From contig CALEIM010000127.1 in NCBI GenBank assembly GCA_937876395.1, positions 1 to 64,000 on the forward strand: 64,000 nucleotides of DNA. The letters are read 5' to 3'. The first letter of the stretch is position 1. The number at the start of each line of letters is the position of its first letter. Below, piece by piece: positions 1 through 8,979 of the stretch. The notes beneath the pieces are model-generated. The model was given only the letters and a program-made list of their open reading frames with translations. It was not told the DNA's origin and searched no databases. The position numbers were made by a program, and so were the translations under genes. The stretch is from an uncultured Wenzhouxiangella sp. GTDB taxonomy: Bacteria > Pseudomonadota > Gammaproteobacteria > Xanthomonadales > Wenzhouxiangellaceae.

Positions 1-56
1 ATCTTCCCCTCTTCCACTCTTCCCCTCTTCCCATCTTCCCCTCTTCCCATCTTCCC
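1..56 (+). repeat. CT-rich tandem tract before the first gene
   Basis: The tract is built from degenerate copies of CTTCCC(A/C)T-like units and runs directly into the ATG of the DUF1232 gene. No Shine-Dalgarno sequence is visible. Similar pyrimidine-rich leaders precede several other starts in the left block, so it may be a leader element rather than random simple sequence. Confidence 0.6.
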
Positions 57-467
57 ATGCCCTCCGACAGCCCCGCTCCCCCGGCCGGCTTCCAGCGCTT
101 CCGCGCGCAGGCCGAGCGCATCGCCCGCAACCCGAGGCGCGTCCGCAAGGTCGTCCGCGACGCCTACGCCAAGATGGCGACGCACCGCGACGAGATCGGC
201 CGGATCCGCTCGGACCTGCCGGTGCTCCTCCGGCTCGTGCGCGCGTGGAAGGAGGGCGCGTACCGCCGCATCCCGCTCAAGGCCGTCGTGCTCATCGTCG
301 CCGCCGCGCTCTACTTCGTCAACCCGCTCGACCTCATCCCGGACTTCCTCCCCGTCATCGGCTACCTCGACGACGCGGCGGTGGTCGGGTACGTGCTGCG
401 GACGCTCCGCGACGAGGTCGAGCGCTTCCGCGAGTGGGAGCAGAACGACGAGATCCTCTTGCCGTAA
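57..467 (+). CDS. DUF1232 (YkvA-type) membrane protein
   Basis: This 136-residue protein has a basic, helical N-terminal half and a hydrophobic segment near residues 80-95. That segment leads into the DUF1232 signature NPLDLIPDFLPVIGYLDD, where the helix-breaking NP and DLIPD motif define the family. The biochemical role of DUF1232 proteins is unknown; they are small membrane-associated proteins. The start is the ATG directly after the CT-rich tract. The next gene follows after a short gap on the same strand. The family call is firm; no function can be assigned. Confidence 0.85.
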   Translation: MPSDSPAPPAGFQRFRAQAERIARNPRRVRKVVRDAYAKMATHRDEIGRIRSDLPVLLRLVRAWKEGAYRRIPLKAVVLIVAAALYFVNPLDLIPDFLPVIGYLDDAAVVGYVLRTLRDEVERFREWEQNDEILLP

Positions 468-520
468 GGCCGCCTCCTCTCGCAGCGTCTCCGCATCCCC
501 TCGCTCATTCCTTTCTCTGT

Positions 521-1753
521 ATGCGCGTCCTCTTCACCATGACCGGCTCGTGGGGTACGGGCAGCGGGACCGTCGTCGAGGCCGTCGTGCGGCACCTCGC
601 GGCGGCGGGGCACGCGGTCGGCGTGCTCTACCCGCAGACGGCAGGCGCGCCGGTGCTGAGCGGCGAGCACGCCCCCGAGGCCGAGCACTTCATCTGGCCC
701 TTCCCGCTCGAAGGCGAGGACGCCGCGCTCTACACGTTCCCGCTGATGATCCCCGACCCGAACCCCACCAATTTCGACGACGCGTGGACGTTCCGGGACC
801 TCGACCAGGAACAGCTCGACCTCTACACCGCCTCGTTCCAGGCGCGGCTGCGCGAGGTCGTGGCGGACTTCCGGCCGGACGTGATCGAGTGCCAGCACCT
901 CTGGGCGATGCCGTTCGCGGTGGCCGAGGCCGGGCTGCCGTTCGTCGTAGCGGCGCACCACTCGGACCAGATGGGGTTCCGCTACGACGCGCGCATCCGG
1001 CCCTACGCCACGCGCGCCGCCCGCGCCGCGTCGTTCATCTTCGCGCTCACCGAGCGCAACCGCGCCGAGATCGTCGAACTCTACGACGTGCCTGAGGCGA
1101 AGGTCGTCACGCTCGGCAACGGGTACGACAAGAGCGTGTTCAGGCCCGTCGCGGTGGACCGCGCCGCGCTGCTCGGCCGCTTCGGGCTCGCCATCCCCGA
1201 GGCCGCGCCGCTCGTCACGTTCGCGGGCAAGCTCTCGAAGACGAAGGGCGTGGACGTGCTCTACGCCGCCAACAGGATCGTCCAGCAGGACTACGCCGAA
1301 ACCGGCGACGAGCCGCCGCACCTGATCCTCTTCGGCACCGGATCGCTCGACGACGTGCTCGACGGCGACCCGGCGCCGTACAGCCACGCGCGCGTCCACC
1401 TCGTCGGGCACCAGCCGTACACGGTCGTGCGCGACTTCCACAACGTCGCGCGGCTGAGCGTGATGCCGTCGCGGACGGAAGGGTTCGGCCTCGCGGCGCT
1501 GGAGGCGATGGGCTGCGGGCTGCCGCTCGTCGTGACCCGGATCGGCGCGGCGGACACCTTCGCCGTCGGCGAGATCGTCCCACCCGAGGACCCGGCGGCG
1601 CTCGCCGGGGGGATGCTGAACCTCCTGCGGATGCCGGAGCCGGAATACCAGGCGCTCCGCGCCGAGGCGCTCGCCCGCGCGCGGACGTTCTCGTGGGAGG
1701 CCATCACCGCCCGGCGGCTCGCCCACTATGCCCGCACCCTCAACGCCGCCTGA
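521..1753 (+). CDS. GT-B glycosyltransferase, group 1 (GT4-like)
   Basis: This 410-residue cytosolic or membrane-peripheral glycosyltransferase starts at MRVLFTMTGSWGTG, where the N-terminal Rossmann half shows the glycine-rich acceptor loop. The C-terminal half has the nucleotide-sugar-binding signature around residues 315-340 (PSRTEGFGLAALEAMGCGLP), with the E-x7-E arrangement of GT4 enzymes. It probably transfers a sugar from an activated nucleotide donor to an envelope glycan or lipid; donor and acceptor cannot be read. The open frame extends far upstream, but the ATG at 521 follows a pyrimidine tract and begins the conserved fold, so I used it. A GNAT gene starts 5 bases after its stop. 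Confidence 0.88.
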   Translation: MRVLFTMTGSWGTGSGTVVEAVVRHLAAAGHAVGVLYPQTAGAPVLSGEHAPEAEHFIWPFPLEGEDAALYTFPLMIPDPNPTNFDDAWTFRDLDQEQLDLYTASFQARLREVVADFRPDVIECQHLWAMPFAVAEAGLPFVVAAHHSDQMGFRYDARIRPYATRAARAASFIFALTERNRAEIVELYDVPEAKVVTLGNGYDKSVFRPVAVDRAALLGRFGLAIPEAAPLVTFAGKLSKTKGVDVLYAANRIVQQDYAETGDEPPHLILFGTGSLDDVLDGDPAPYSHARVHLVGHQPYTVVRDFHNVARLSVMPSRTEGFGLAALEAMGCGLPLVVTRIGAADTFAVGEIVPPEDPAALAGGMLNLLRMPEPEYQALRAEALARARTFSWEAITARRLAHYARTLNAA

Positions 1754-1758
1754 CGCCG

Positions 1759-2211
1759 ATGCAGGTCCGCCCGATCACCGCCGCCGAGACGCGCCCGCTC
1801 CGCAGCGCCATCCTCCGCCCCGGCCAGCCGCCGGACGCGCTCGTCTACGACGGCGACGACGCGCCCGGCAGCTTCCACGCCGGGGCCTTCCTCGGGCGCG
1901 AGCTCGTCGGCGTCGCCTCGGTCTACCCCGAGCCGATGCCCGCCGCACCCGACACCGGCCTCGACTCCTTCAACGCGTTCCGGCTGCGCGGGATGGCGAC
2001 GCGCGCCGACGTGCAGGGGCGCGGCCTCGGCCGGGCCGTGCTCCGGCGCTGCATCGAGCACGTCCGCGAGCGCGGGGCCGAGGTGCTGTGGTGCAACGCC
2101 CGCGTCGGCGCGCTCGGCTTCTACCGGCGGCTCGACTTCGCGACGCTCGGCGACGAGTTCGAGATCGAGGGCATCGGGCCGCACTACGTGATGTGGAAGG
2201 CGGTACGCTGA
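1759..2211 (+). CDS. GNAT family N-acetyltransferase
   Basis: This 150-residue single-domain acetyltransferase has a clear acetyl-CoA pyrophosphate-binding motif A (RGMATRADVQGRGLGRAVL, near residues 77-95), including the Q/R-x-x-G-x-G/A loop. The C-terminal WCNARVGALGFYRRLDF segment matches GNAT motif B and the beta6-7 region. The substrate is unknown; the size and motif fit small-molecule or amino-acid-type acetyltransferases. The start chosen is the ATG 5 bases after the glycosyltransferase stop, which suggests cotranscription and perhaps coupled translation. An in-frame upstream start would overlap the previous gene. Confidence 0.88.
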   Translation: MQVRPITAAETRPLRSAILRPGQPPDALVYDGDDAPGSFHAGAFLGRELVGVASVYPEPMPAAPDTGLDSFNAFRLRGMATRADVQGRGLGRAVLRRCIEHVRERGAEVLWCNARVGALGFYRRLDFATLGDEFEIEGIGPHYVMWKAVR

Positions 2212-2324
2212 GGACGCACGAATCGAAGAGCGGAGGATGGGAAGCGACCGAAGGAAGCCCCGGTCACGGGGAGCAGAAGATGGGACGTGTCCGTATTTTT
2301 TAGAGGCTTTCCTTGCTCTGCCCT

Positions 2325-2399
2325 CCGAAAACCGTCCACCGGAAACCGTCTCACCGACGCACCGTCCACCGTCTCACCGTCCCCAATCCCCCGACGCCC
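2325..2399 (+). repeat. CACCGTC-type repeat leader upstream of carbonic anhydrase
   Basis: Several near copies of CACCGTC(C/T) occur immediately before the carbonic anhydrase start, in a pyrimidine-dominated stretch. There is no recognisable Shine-Dalgarno sequence. It is comparable in position to the CT tracts at 1-56 and 8245-8274. Confidence 0.45.
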
Positions 2400-3029
2400 A
2401 TGATCTCAGCCCTCAAAGCCCTCGACCGCCTGCGTGAGGGAAACAGCCGCTTCGTGGCGAACGTCCGAGGCCGCAGCGCCTACACCAGCCCGACGCGCCG
2501 CCACGAGCTCGTGACGGGCCAGGAGCCCTTCGCCGTCATCCTCGGCTGCTCGGACTCGCGCGTGCCGGCCGAGATCGTCTTCGACCAGGGCCTCGGCGAC
2601 CTGTTCGTCATCCGCGTGGCCGGCAACATCGTCGCGCCGTCGCACGTCGGCAGCGTCGAGTTCGCCGTCGAGCGGTTCGGCACGCGGCTCGTCGTCGTGA
2701 TGGGCCACTCCACGTGCGGGGCCGTCGTGGCGACCCTCGAAGAGCTGGAGCGCCCGACGGAGAGCCGGTCCCCCAACCTCCGCTCGATCGTGGACCGCAT
2801 CCGGCCCGCGGTGGAGGGGCTGCTGGAGACGGACCTCCGGCACACCCCGGAGGCGCTGCTGCACCACGCCGTCCGGGCCAACATCCGCGCCTCGGTGGAC
2901 CACCTGCAGAACGGCTCGCAGATCATCGAGCACCTGATCGTCAGCGAGCGGCTCCTCATCGTGGGAGCCGAATATTCGCTGGAGACCGGCGTCGTGGACT
3001 TCTTCGACAGCGTGCCGGAGCAGGCCTAA
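2400..3029 (+). CDS. Beta-class carbonic anhydrase
   Basis: This 209-residue zinc enzyme interconverts CO2 and bicarbonate in the cytosol, supplying bicarbonate for carboxylases such as acetyl-CoA carboxylase. Zinc ligands are visible in the family order: CSDSRVP (Cys, with the Asp-Arg dyad) and GHSTCGAV (His and Cys). The length fits beta-CAs. The start at MISALKALDRLREGN was chosen because this helix begins the family fold; the frame is open further upstream through repeat-rich DNA. The gene stands alone on the plus strand. It is distinct from the second carbonic anhydrase at 54,791, which belongs to the other block. Confidence 0.9.
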   Translation: MISALKALDRLREGNSRFVANVRGRSAYTSPTRRHELVTGQEPFAVILGCSDSRVPAEIVFDQGLGDLFVIRVAGNIVAPSHVGSVEFAVERFGTRLVVVMGHSTCGAVVATLEELERPTESRSPNLRSIVDRIRPAVEGLLETDLRHTPEALLHHAVRANIRASVDHLQNGSQIIEHLIVSERLLIVGAEYSLETGVVDFFDSVPEQA

Positions 3030-3148
3030 CGCCGCCACCGGGCGCGGCGGCGTCGGAACGGAGGACGGGCCGGGCGGGTTGGAAACCGTACCCCTCTCGG
3101 GACGCGTCTCCGCCGTCCCTCCCTTCTACCCCTCTCCCCTCTACCGCC

Positions 3149-3637
3149 ATGGCTATCAGCTCCCTGAACGACCTCTTCGTTCACCTCCTCAAGGACATCT
3201 ATTACGCCGAGAAGCAGATCGTAAAAGCCCTCCCCGACATGGCCGCGAAGGCGAGCAGCGACGACCTGCGCGCGGCCTTCGAAGAGCACCTCGCTGAGAC
3301 CCGGCAGCAGATCAGCCGCCTCGAAGACGTCTTCAGCCTCGTCGGCGAGGATGCGCGGGGCGAGACGTGCCCCGCCATCGAGGGCATCCTCAAAGAGGCG
3401 CGCGAGATGATGGGCGAGATCGACGACGCCCGCACGCTCGACGCCGCGATGATCGCCGCGGCGCAGGCCGTCGAGCACTACGAGATCACGCGCTACGGCA
3501 CGATGATCACCTACGCCGACCAGCTCGGCCTGGGCGAGGCCGTGACCATCCTCCGCGAGACGCTCGCCGAGGAGGAGAACGCCGACGCCAAGCTCACCCA
3601 CCTCGCCGAGAGCAAGCTCAACGCGCAGGCCCTCTGA
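3149..3637 (+). CDS. DUF892 (YciE/YciF-type) ferritin-like protein
   Basis: This is a 162-residue all-helical protein of the YciF/DUF892 family, ferritin-like four-helix bundles usually linked to stress responses. Family hallmarks are SLNDLFVHLLKDIYYAEKQI at the N-terminus and VEHYEITRYGTM in the third helix. The paired acidic and histidine residues could bind a di-metal centre: E near 25, E-x2-H near 113-116, and E near the C-terminal helix. The exact activity of the family is not settled. The start ATG lies directly after a CT-rich leader. A perfect hairpin 20 bases after the stop is a probable terminator. Confidence 0.87.
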   Translation: MAISSLNDLFVHLLKDIYYAEKQIVKALPDMAAKASSDDLRAAFEEHLAETRQQISRLEDVFSLVGEDARGETCPAIEGILKEAREMMGEIDDARTLDAAMIAAAQAVEHYEITRYGTMITYADQLGLGEAVTILRETLAEEENADAKLTHLAESKLNAQAL

Positions 3638-3657
3638 GCGCCCCCGCCGCCCAGCGT

Positions 3658-3689
3658 GCGCCCCCGCCGGCTCCGGTCGGCGGGGGCGC
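3658..3689 (+). terminator. Hairpin terminator after DUF892 gene
   Basis: A perfect 12-bp inverted repeat (GCGCCCCCGCCG and its complement) flanks an 8-base loop just after the stop. The downstream T-run is weak (TTTC), so termination strength is uncertain. Confidence 0.6.
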
Positions 3690-3785
3690 GTGCGTTTCGG
3701 GGGCGGACGCTTTCGATTCCGGGGGCGATCTCCTATACTGGGATAGCTGAGTCTTCGTCTTCGTGCTCACCCAACCCCCGGTCCT

Positions 3786-4706
3786 ATGCGCCTCCTTGCT
3801 ACCTCGCTCGCCCTGCTCTTCCTGGTCGCCCCCGCCGCGCTCGCGCAGGAGCCCGACACCACGGACGCCTGGCGCTACCTCCCCTTCCACCTCGGCGACG
3901 TGTGGGAGTACGAGCGGTGGGAGGACGAGTGCGCGCCCTACCCACCGTTCTGCGATTCCGAGTCGGTCGGCTTTCTGCGGCGCACCGTCGTTGGAGACAC
4001 GACGCTCAGCGGGATTACCTACTGGCAGGTCGAGGAAACCAGATTCGACCTTGGGGGGGTCCCGTCCGCGTCACACACGCTCCTGATCCGGTTTGATACG
4101 ACCGAGGCGCGCGCCTATCACCTTCGCTTCGAGGAAGAAGAGCCCTGGCCCGGCGGGTTCGTCTGCCCGCTGGACCTCCCCTTCGGTACCTATACCGCCT
4201 GCGATTATGAGGACTACGTCGAGGTCCTTGCTTGGGAGGTGGAGACGCTGAACACTACGCTTCCCACGAAAGTCTATGTCATCGCTCCGGGCTATGAACT
4301 TTTCTCATTCAGCGCGGGCATAGGACTCATACGGGCGAGCTACGGCAAGTGGGTCACTAGCGGAGAGAACATCGTCTATGCCCGCGTGGACGGCGAGGAG
4401 TACGGCACCCGCTTCCCCGTCGCCTCGGAATCCACGCCGGAAGCGGTCGCCTTCGGCCTCGCGATCCACCCGAACCCGCTCCGGGAGGAGGGCACGCTGA
4501 CGCTCCGCCTCGCCCGTTCCGAGCGCGTGCGGGTGGAGGCCTTCGACGTGCTCGGCCGGCGCGTGGCGCTCGTGCACGACGGCGCGCTGCCGTCCGGCGA
4601 GCACCGCCTCACGCTCGACGCGTCCGGCTTCGTGCCGGGGCTCTACGTCGTCCGCGCGGCGGGCGGCTCTTCCACGGCGACGACCCGCGCCACGGTCGTA
4701 CACTGA
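3786..4706 (+). CDS. Secreted protein with T9SS-type C-terminal sorting domain
   Basis: This 306-residue protein has a signal peptide (hydrophobic run then ALAQ at about residue 20) and a body of no recognised family. The C-terminal region of about 80 residues has the type A sorting pattern of Bacteroidota: a HPNPLREEGTLTLRL strand, VEAFDVLGRRV, then LDASGFVPGLYVVRA. Such tails send proteins through the type IX system to the outer surface. The body is rich in aromatic and acidic residues and contains scattered cysteines. The gene lies tail to tail with another sorted protein, with a 16-base gap between stops. Function is unknown. Confidence 0.82.
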   Translation: MRLLATSLALLFLVAPAALAQEPDTTDAWRYLPFHLGDVWEYERWEDECAPYPPFCDSESVGFLRRTVVGDTTLSGITYWQVEETRFDLGGVPSASHTLLIRFDTTEARAYHLRFEEEEPWPGGFVCPLDLPFGTYTACDYEDYVEVLAWEVETLNTTLPTKVYVIAPGYELFSFSAGIGLIRASYGKWVTSGENIVYARVDGEEYGTRFPVASESTPEAVAFGLAIHPNPLREEGTLTLRLARSERVRVEAFDVLGRRVALVHDGALPSGEHRLTLDASGFVPGLYVVRAAGGSSTATTRATVVH

Positions 4707-4722
4707 TGCTCCGGCGGCACGG

Positions 4723-5832
4723 TCAGCGCACGACGCTGAACGCTCGCGTCCGCGAGGTCCCCCCGCCGAGCAGCCGAACTACATAGCGACCCGCCGCGAG
4801 CCCGTCCGTCGCGACGGCCTCGGAGTGCGTGCCTGCCGCCCGTACGCCGCGCACGACCGTCTGCACGGGCCGCCCGAGCACGTCGAACACGGTGAGCTCG
4901 ACCTCCCCCGCCGCAGGCATCGTAAAGGTGACGCTCACGCCGCCGCGGGCCGGGTTGGGATAGACCGGCTCCAGCCGCAGCGCGGACGGAGCGGCCTCGG
5001 ACTCGGCGTCGGTCTCCCCGAACCCGATCATCGAAACGCTGGCGCTGGCCCCGACGCCGGCCTCGTCGCCCTCGCAGAACTGCGCCATGACGGGCACCGC
5101 CGCGCGCAGCTCGTAACACACGCTCGTGCTCGGGACGCCGAAGACGGTCCGCGTATCGGTGACCTTGACGCGCAGCACCGGGATCGGCGTCCCGACGTCC
5201 GGGATGATCATCGTCCCCCAGCCGTCCACCTCGTACTCCTGCTCAACGTCGGCGGTGAGCTCGAAGCCTCCCAGGTCGGTCACCTGCGTGAAGGCGCTCG
5301 TCCACGTGCTGCCGACGGTGAGGGGGAAGACGTAGTGCTGCTCGCCGCCGGGCTCGTTGGTGTTCGTGAACTGGAACGGCTCGTCATCCACGGTGCCCTC
5401 GAAGTAGCCGCCGAGGTTGTAGGCGGCGTCGTCCGTAACGCGTTCGTAGGTGTAGATCTCGCCGTCGACCGTCGCCCCTTCTTCTTCGTAGATCAGCGGC
5501 GTCCGGCTCGTGAGGGTAGCCTGGTTGAGCGGGTCGATGCCGGCCCCCGGGCCGGTGGCCCCTTCGGTGACGGTGAACGTGCCGGAGTAGGAGAACTCGT
5601 AGGTGAGCGCCGTCAGGTCATAGGTCTGGTTCGCCCCGCTGAGGGCGACGAGCGCCTCGATGGCCGCGGAGTTGGTGCCGTCCTCGTTGTCGGTGGCCAT
5701 GGTCGCATACGGACCCGTGCCCGGTTGGAACGGCAGGTCGTCGGGGGTGATGACGATCTGGGCGTGTGCAGGCGTACCCGCCGCGAGGAGCAGCACGGCC
5801 AGCAGCGTGAAGAGCGTAGCAGTCGATTTCAT
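4723..5832 (-). CDS. Secreted protein with T9SS type A sorting domain
   Basis: This 369-residue protein begins with a signal peptide (MKSTATLFTLLAVLLLAAG, cleaved after AHAQ) and has a beta-rich, acidic, threonine-rich middle with no family I recognise. It ends in a sorting domain: PVYPNPARGGVSVTF, then ELTVFDVLGRPVQ and GLAAGRYVVRL. This matches the Por-secretion C-terminal pattern of Bacteroidota/Rhodothermota. It is probably exported and attached at or released from the outer membrane. Its neighbour on the other strand has the same architecture but a different body. Confidence 0.82.
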   Translation of the reverse strand: MKSTATLFTLLAVLLLAAGTPAHAQIVITPDDLPFQPGTGPYATMATDNEDGTNSAAIEALVALSGANQTYDLTALTYEFSYSGTFTVTEGATGPGAGIDPLNQATLTSRTPLIYEEEGATVDGEIYTYERVTDDAAYNLGGYFEGTVDDEPFQFTNTNEPGGEQHYVFPLTVGSTWTSAFTQVTDLGGFELTADVEQEYEVDGWGTMIIPDVGTPIPVLRVKVTDTRTVFGVPSTSVCYELRAAVPVMAQFCEGDEAGVGASASVSMIGFGETDAESEAAPSALRLEPVYPNPARGGVSVTFTMPAAGEVELTVFDVLGRPVQTVVRGVRAAGTHSEAVATDGLAAGRYVVRLLGGGTSRTRAFSVVR

Positions 5833-5907
5833 GGCAGGGTCTCGTCAGGATGTGTTTTTTCTAGTGCTATACATCCAATAGTACCAGATCCCGACGCGTT
5901 TTGAGCC

Positions 5908-5950
5908 AGGCGAACGGGCCGCCCGAAAATTCTGGGCGGCCCGTTCGCCT
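5908..5950 (-). terminator. Perfect 17-bp hairpin between EF-G2-like gene and the T9SS gene
   Basis: A 17-bp stem beginning AGGCGAACGGG is perfectly repeated as its complement around a 9-base loop. It lies 20 bases beyond the stop of the EF-G2-like gene on the minus strand, so it probably terminates that transcript. The following T content is low. Confidence 0.65.
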
Positions 5951-5969
5951 GCGGTCCTGAACCGATGCG

Positions 5970-8087
5970 CTACGCCTCTTCGAGCGCGGCGTGCTGCGTC
6001 ACGAACTCGTCCTGCACGTGGCGTGGCATCGAGTCGTAGTGGCTGAACTCGGCGTGGTGGAGGCCGCGGCCCTGCGTCATCGAGCGGAGCGAGGTCGAGT
6101 AGCGGTAGAGCTCGGCCTCGGGGACCTGCGCGAGGACCTTCTGGAACGGCCCCTCGGCCTCCATCCCCTGCACGCGCGCGCGCCGCGTGTTGAGGTCGCC
6201 GAGGACGTCGCCCATGTGGGCCTCCGGCACCAGCACGTCGAGCGTGTAGACCGGCTCCATCAGGACCGGCTGCGCCTGCCGGAAGGCGTCGCGGAAGGCG
6301 TGGCGCGCGGCCGTCTTGAACGCGTTCTCGTTCGAGTCCACGGCGTGCATCCCACCGTCGAAGACGACGACGCGCACGTCCCCGACCGGGTAGCCCGCGA
6401 TCGGGCCTTCGCGCAGCGCCTCGGCGACGCCCTTCTGGATGGCCCCGAAGAAGCGCCGCATGTCGATCACGCCGCCGACGATGGCGTCGACGTACTCGAC
6501 GGTCGAGCCCCAGTCGGTCTGGACCTGCTCGACGTTGCGGACCTTGATGTCCGGCGGCGGGGTGAACGCGCCGTTGAGGGGCTCGACGAGGAGCGCGATG
6601 TCGGCGAACTGGCCGGCCCCGCCGGTCTGTTTCTTGTGGCGGTAGGAGGCGCGGGCCTGGCCCTGGACCGTCTCGCGGTAGGCGACCCTCGGGCGGCCGA
6701 ACTCGACGTCGACGCCGAAGCGGTGCTTCAGGCGGTAGCGCGCCACGTCGAGGTGCATCTCGCCCTGCCCGGCGAGGGTCATCTGGTTGAGCGAGGCGTC
6801 CTGCTCGACGTGCAGGCTCGGGTCCTCCTTCACGATCTGGTGGAGGCCCTGCGCGAGCTTGTCCTCGTCGCCGCTCTTGGCCGCGCGGATGGCGACGCGC
6901 ATCCGCGGCTCGGGAAACGCGATCGGCGTGCGGACGGCGTCGGAGCCCTTGCGCCGGAGCGTGTGGTTCGTCGCCGTATCGCGCAGCTTCACGACGGCCC
7001 CGAGGTCGCCCGCGACGAGGCGCGGCACGGACTCGCGCTCGTTCCCGTTGATGACGAAGAGCTGCCCGAGGCGCTCGGTCGCGCCGGTCTGCGCGTTTTC
7101 GAGGTCCATGTTCGGCTCCAGCGTGCCGCTGTGGACGCGGAAGAACGAGTACTCGCCGACGTGCTGCTCGGCCATCGTGCGGAAGACGAACGCGAGGGGC
7201 TCGGCGCTCGGGTCGTAGGAGGCCGCGCCGGACTCCATGTGCGCGGGCGGCATCATCGGCGGGCTCGGGCAGACGTTGTCGATGAAGCCCATCAGCCGGC
7301 TCACCCCGACGTTCTCCTTCGAGACGGTCAGGAAGATGGGGAACAGGTCGCGCTTGATCATGGCCGCGCGCAGCCCCTGGCGCATCTCGTCCTCGGAGAG
7401 CGCGCCCTTCTCGAAGTAGAGCTCCATCAGGCCCTCGTCGTTCTCGGCGATGTTCTCGACGAGCTCGTTGTGGAGGCGCTCGGCCTCGGCGCGGAAGTCC
7501 TCGCCGATCTCCTCCTGCGTCATGGTCCCCCGCTCGTCGAAGCGGAGCTGCTTCATCAGGAGCACGTCGATGATGGTGCGCGTGCCCTTGCCGCCGGGGA
7601 GCTGCACGACCGTCGCGGCGCGCCCGAAGCGGTCGTGCATCTGGCGGACGATCTCGTGGAAATCGGCCTTGTCCTGGTCGAGCTTGTTGACGACGAACAT
7701 GGACGGCGTGCCGGTCTGCTGGCAGTAGCGCCACGCCTGCTCGGTGCCGACCTGGACGCCCTCGACGGCGTCGAGCACGAAGAGGGCCGTGTCCGCGACT
7801 TTCAGGGCCGTGACCACTTCGCCGAGAAAGTCGAGGTAGCCGGGCGTGTCGAGGACGTTGATCTTGTGGCCCTTCCACTCGGCGTGGAGCAGCGAGGTGA
7901 AGATGGACATCGCGCGCTCGTGCTCGCTCGGGTGGTAGTCCGAGACGGTGTTCCGCTCCTCGACCGCGCCCATCCGGTTGAGGGCACCGGACGCGTAGAG
8001 CATGGCCTCGGCGAGGGTCGTTTTCCCGCTGCCCTGGTGCCCGACGAGGGCGACGTTGCGGACGTGGTCGGCGTCGTATACGTTCAT
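5970..8087 (-). CDS. Elongation factor G-like GTPase (EF-G2 type)
   Basis: This 705-residue translational GTPase has all five EF-G domains. The P-loop is GHQGSGKT at residues 16-23, G3 is DTPGYLDF and G4 is NKLDQ. Domain IV/V motifs follow, including the GQGEMHLDV segment. The switch I region reads HERAMSIFTS in place of the RGITI of canonical translocase EF-G. Together with the divergent P-loop context this points to the EF-G2 group, whose role (ribosome-dependent GTPase, sometimes translocation or recycling) is less certain. The open frame runs well upstream, but MNVYDADHVRNVALVGH is the family start. A perfect hairpin follows the stop. Confidence 0.87.
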   Translation of the reverse strand: MNVYDADHVRNVALVGHQGSGKTTLAEAMLYASGALNRMGAVEERNTVSDYHPSEHERAMSIFTSLLHAEWKGHKINVLDTPGYLDFLGEVVTALKVADTALFVLDAVEGVQVGTEQAWRYCQQTGTPSMFVVNKLDQDKADFHEIVRQMHDRFGRAATVVQLPGGKGTRTIIDVLLMKQLRFDERGTMTQEEIGEDFRAEAERLHNELVENIAENDEGLMELYFEKGALSEDEMRQGLRAAMIKRDLFPIFLTVSKENVGVSRLMGFIDNVCPSPPMMPPAHMESGAASYDPSAEPLAFVFRTMAEQHVGEYSFFRVHSGTLEPNMDLENAQTGATERLGQLFVINGNERESVPRLVAGDLGAVVKLRDTATNHTLRRKGSDAVRTPIAFPEPRMRVAIRAAKSGDEDKLAQGLHQIVKEDPSLHVEQDASLNQMTLAGQGEMHLDVARYRLKHRFGVDVEFGRPRVAYRETVQGQARASYRHKKQTGGAGQFADIALLVEPLNGAFTPPPDIKVRNVEQVQTDWGSTVEYVDAIVGGVIDMRRFFGAIQKGVAEALREGPIAGYPVGDVRVVVFDGGMHAVDSNENAFKTAARHAFRDAFRQAQPVLMEPVYTLDVLVPEAHMGDVLGDLNTRRARVQGMEAEGPFQKVLAQVPEAELYRYSTSLRSMTQGRGLHHAEFSHYDSMPRHVQDEFVTQHAALEEA

Positions 8088-8244
8088 GTGCGCGAAAGGT
8101 CTAGGGTGAGCGAAGGGCTTCCAAGATAGCCGGAGTTGCTTAATAGTCAAGACGAGGAAAAAGAGCGGCGAGCCGGAAGGAGAAGGTCGGGGGAGCGTGG
8201 GGCTCGGGAAGAACGTAGAGAACGGGAAGGATCGTAGTTTTGAC

Positions 8245-8274
8245 GGTTTCCCTTCACTCTCCCCACTCTCCCCC
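8245..8274 (+). repeat. CT-rich leader before tsaB
   Basis: The 30 bases before the ATG are almost entirely C and T, with repeated ACTCTCCCC units and no Shine-Dalgarno sequence. This repeats the arrangement seen before other left-block starts. Confidence 0.5.
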
Positions 8275-8979
8275 ATGCTCCTCGCGCTCGAAACCGCCAC
8301 CGACGTGTGCAGCGTCGCGCTCGTCGACGGCGGGCGCGTCGTCGGTCTCGCCGAGGTGCTGCGTCCGCGCTCGCACGCGGCACTGCTCGCGCCGCTCGTC
8401 CGCGACGTGCTCGCGCAGCACGACGCGACGACCGCCGACCTCGCGGCCGTCGCCGTCTCGGCCGGGCCGGGCTCCTACACCGGCCTCCGCATCGGCGCGA
8501 GCACGGCGAAGGGGCTGGCGTGGGCGCACGGCGTGCCGCTCGTGGCGGTGCCGTCGCTGGAGGCGCTCGCGTGGGGCGCGCAGGACGTCCTCGCGGAGGG
8601 CGACGTGCTCGTGGCGGCATTCAACTCGCGGCGCGGCGAGGTCTATGCCGCCGCGTTCTCGCGCGACGGGGAAACGCTCGTCGAGATGGCCCCGCCGTCG
8701 GCCCTGCTGCTTACCGAGCTGAGCGGCTGGTTGCCCGACCACGGCGGCGCGTGCTGGATCGCGGGCGAGGCCGGGGCGCTCGTCGCCGGAGCGCTCGCCA
8801 CGCCGTGCCGCGTGCTCGACCCGGCGCGCGTCCGGCCGTCGGCGGCGCACGTCGGCGTGCTCGGGTGGGCGCGGTGGCAGGCCGGAGCGGTCGAAGACGT
8901 GGCGCGTTTCGAGCCGGCCTACCTCAAGGCTTTCGTCGCGAAGCGCGGCGGGTCTATCTTTGACCGCCTGCCGCGCTAG
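8275..8979 (+). CDS. tsaB: tRNA threonylcarbamoyladenosine biosynthesis protein TsaB
   Basis: This 234-residue ASKHA-fold protein is the TsaB partner that, with TsaD and TsaE, transfers threonylcarbamoyl to A37 of ANN-decoding tRNAs. Evidence is the MLLALETATDVCSVAL start and SAGPGSYTGLRIG near residues 63-75, the signature of TsaB/YeaZ. TsaB lacks the metal site of TsaD, and none is seen here. The start was set at the ATG following the CT tract because the fold begins there. The next gene, accD, follows after about 60 bases on the same strand. Confidence 0.92.
   Translation: MLLALETATDVCSVALVDGGRVVGLAEVLRPRSHAALLAPLVRDVLAQHDATTADLAAVAVSAGPGSYTGLRIGASTAKGLAWAHGVPLVAVPSLEALAWGAQDVLAEGDVLVAAFNSRRGEVYAAAFSRDGETLVEMAPPSALLLTELSGWLPDHGGACWIAGEAGALVAGALATPCRVLDPARVRPSAAHVGVLGWARWQAGAVEDVARFEPAYLKAFVAKRGGSIFDRLPR

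Noticed and set aside
362..1726. Long antisense frame opposite the glycosyltransferase
   Set aside because: It is open only because of the GC-rich codon bias of the real gene; it has no start context and its translation is Arg/Glu-rich with no fold signature. The same reasoning applies to frames opposite the EF-G2-like gene, the GAF gene (10,198-12,486), the AI-2E gene, the S9 peptidase and jetC.
2714..3148. Upstream extension of the DUF892 frame through the end of carbonic anhydrase
   Set aside because: The extra residues are an out-of-frame read of the carbonic anhydrase gene; the family start is at 3,149.
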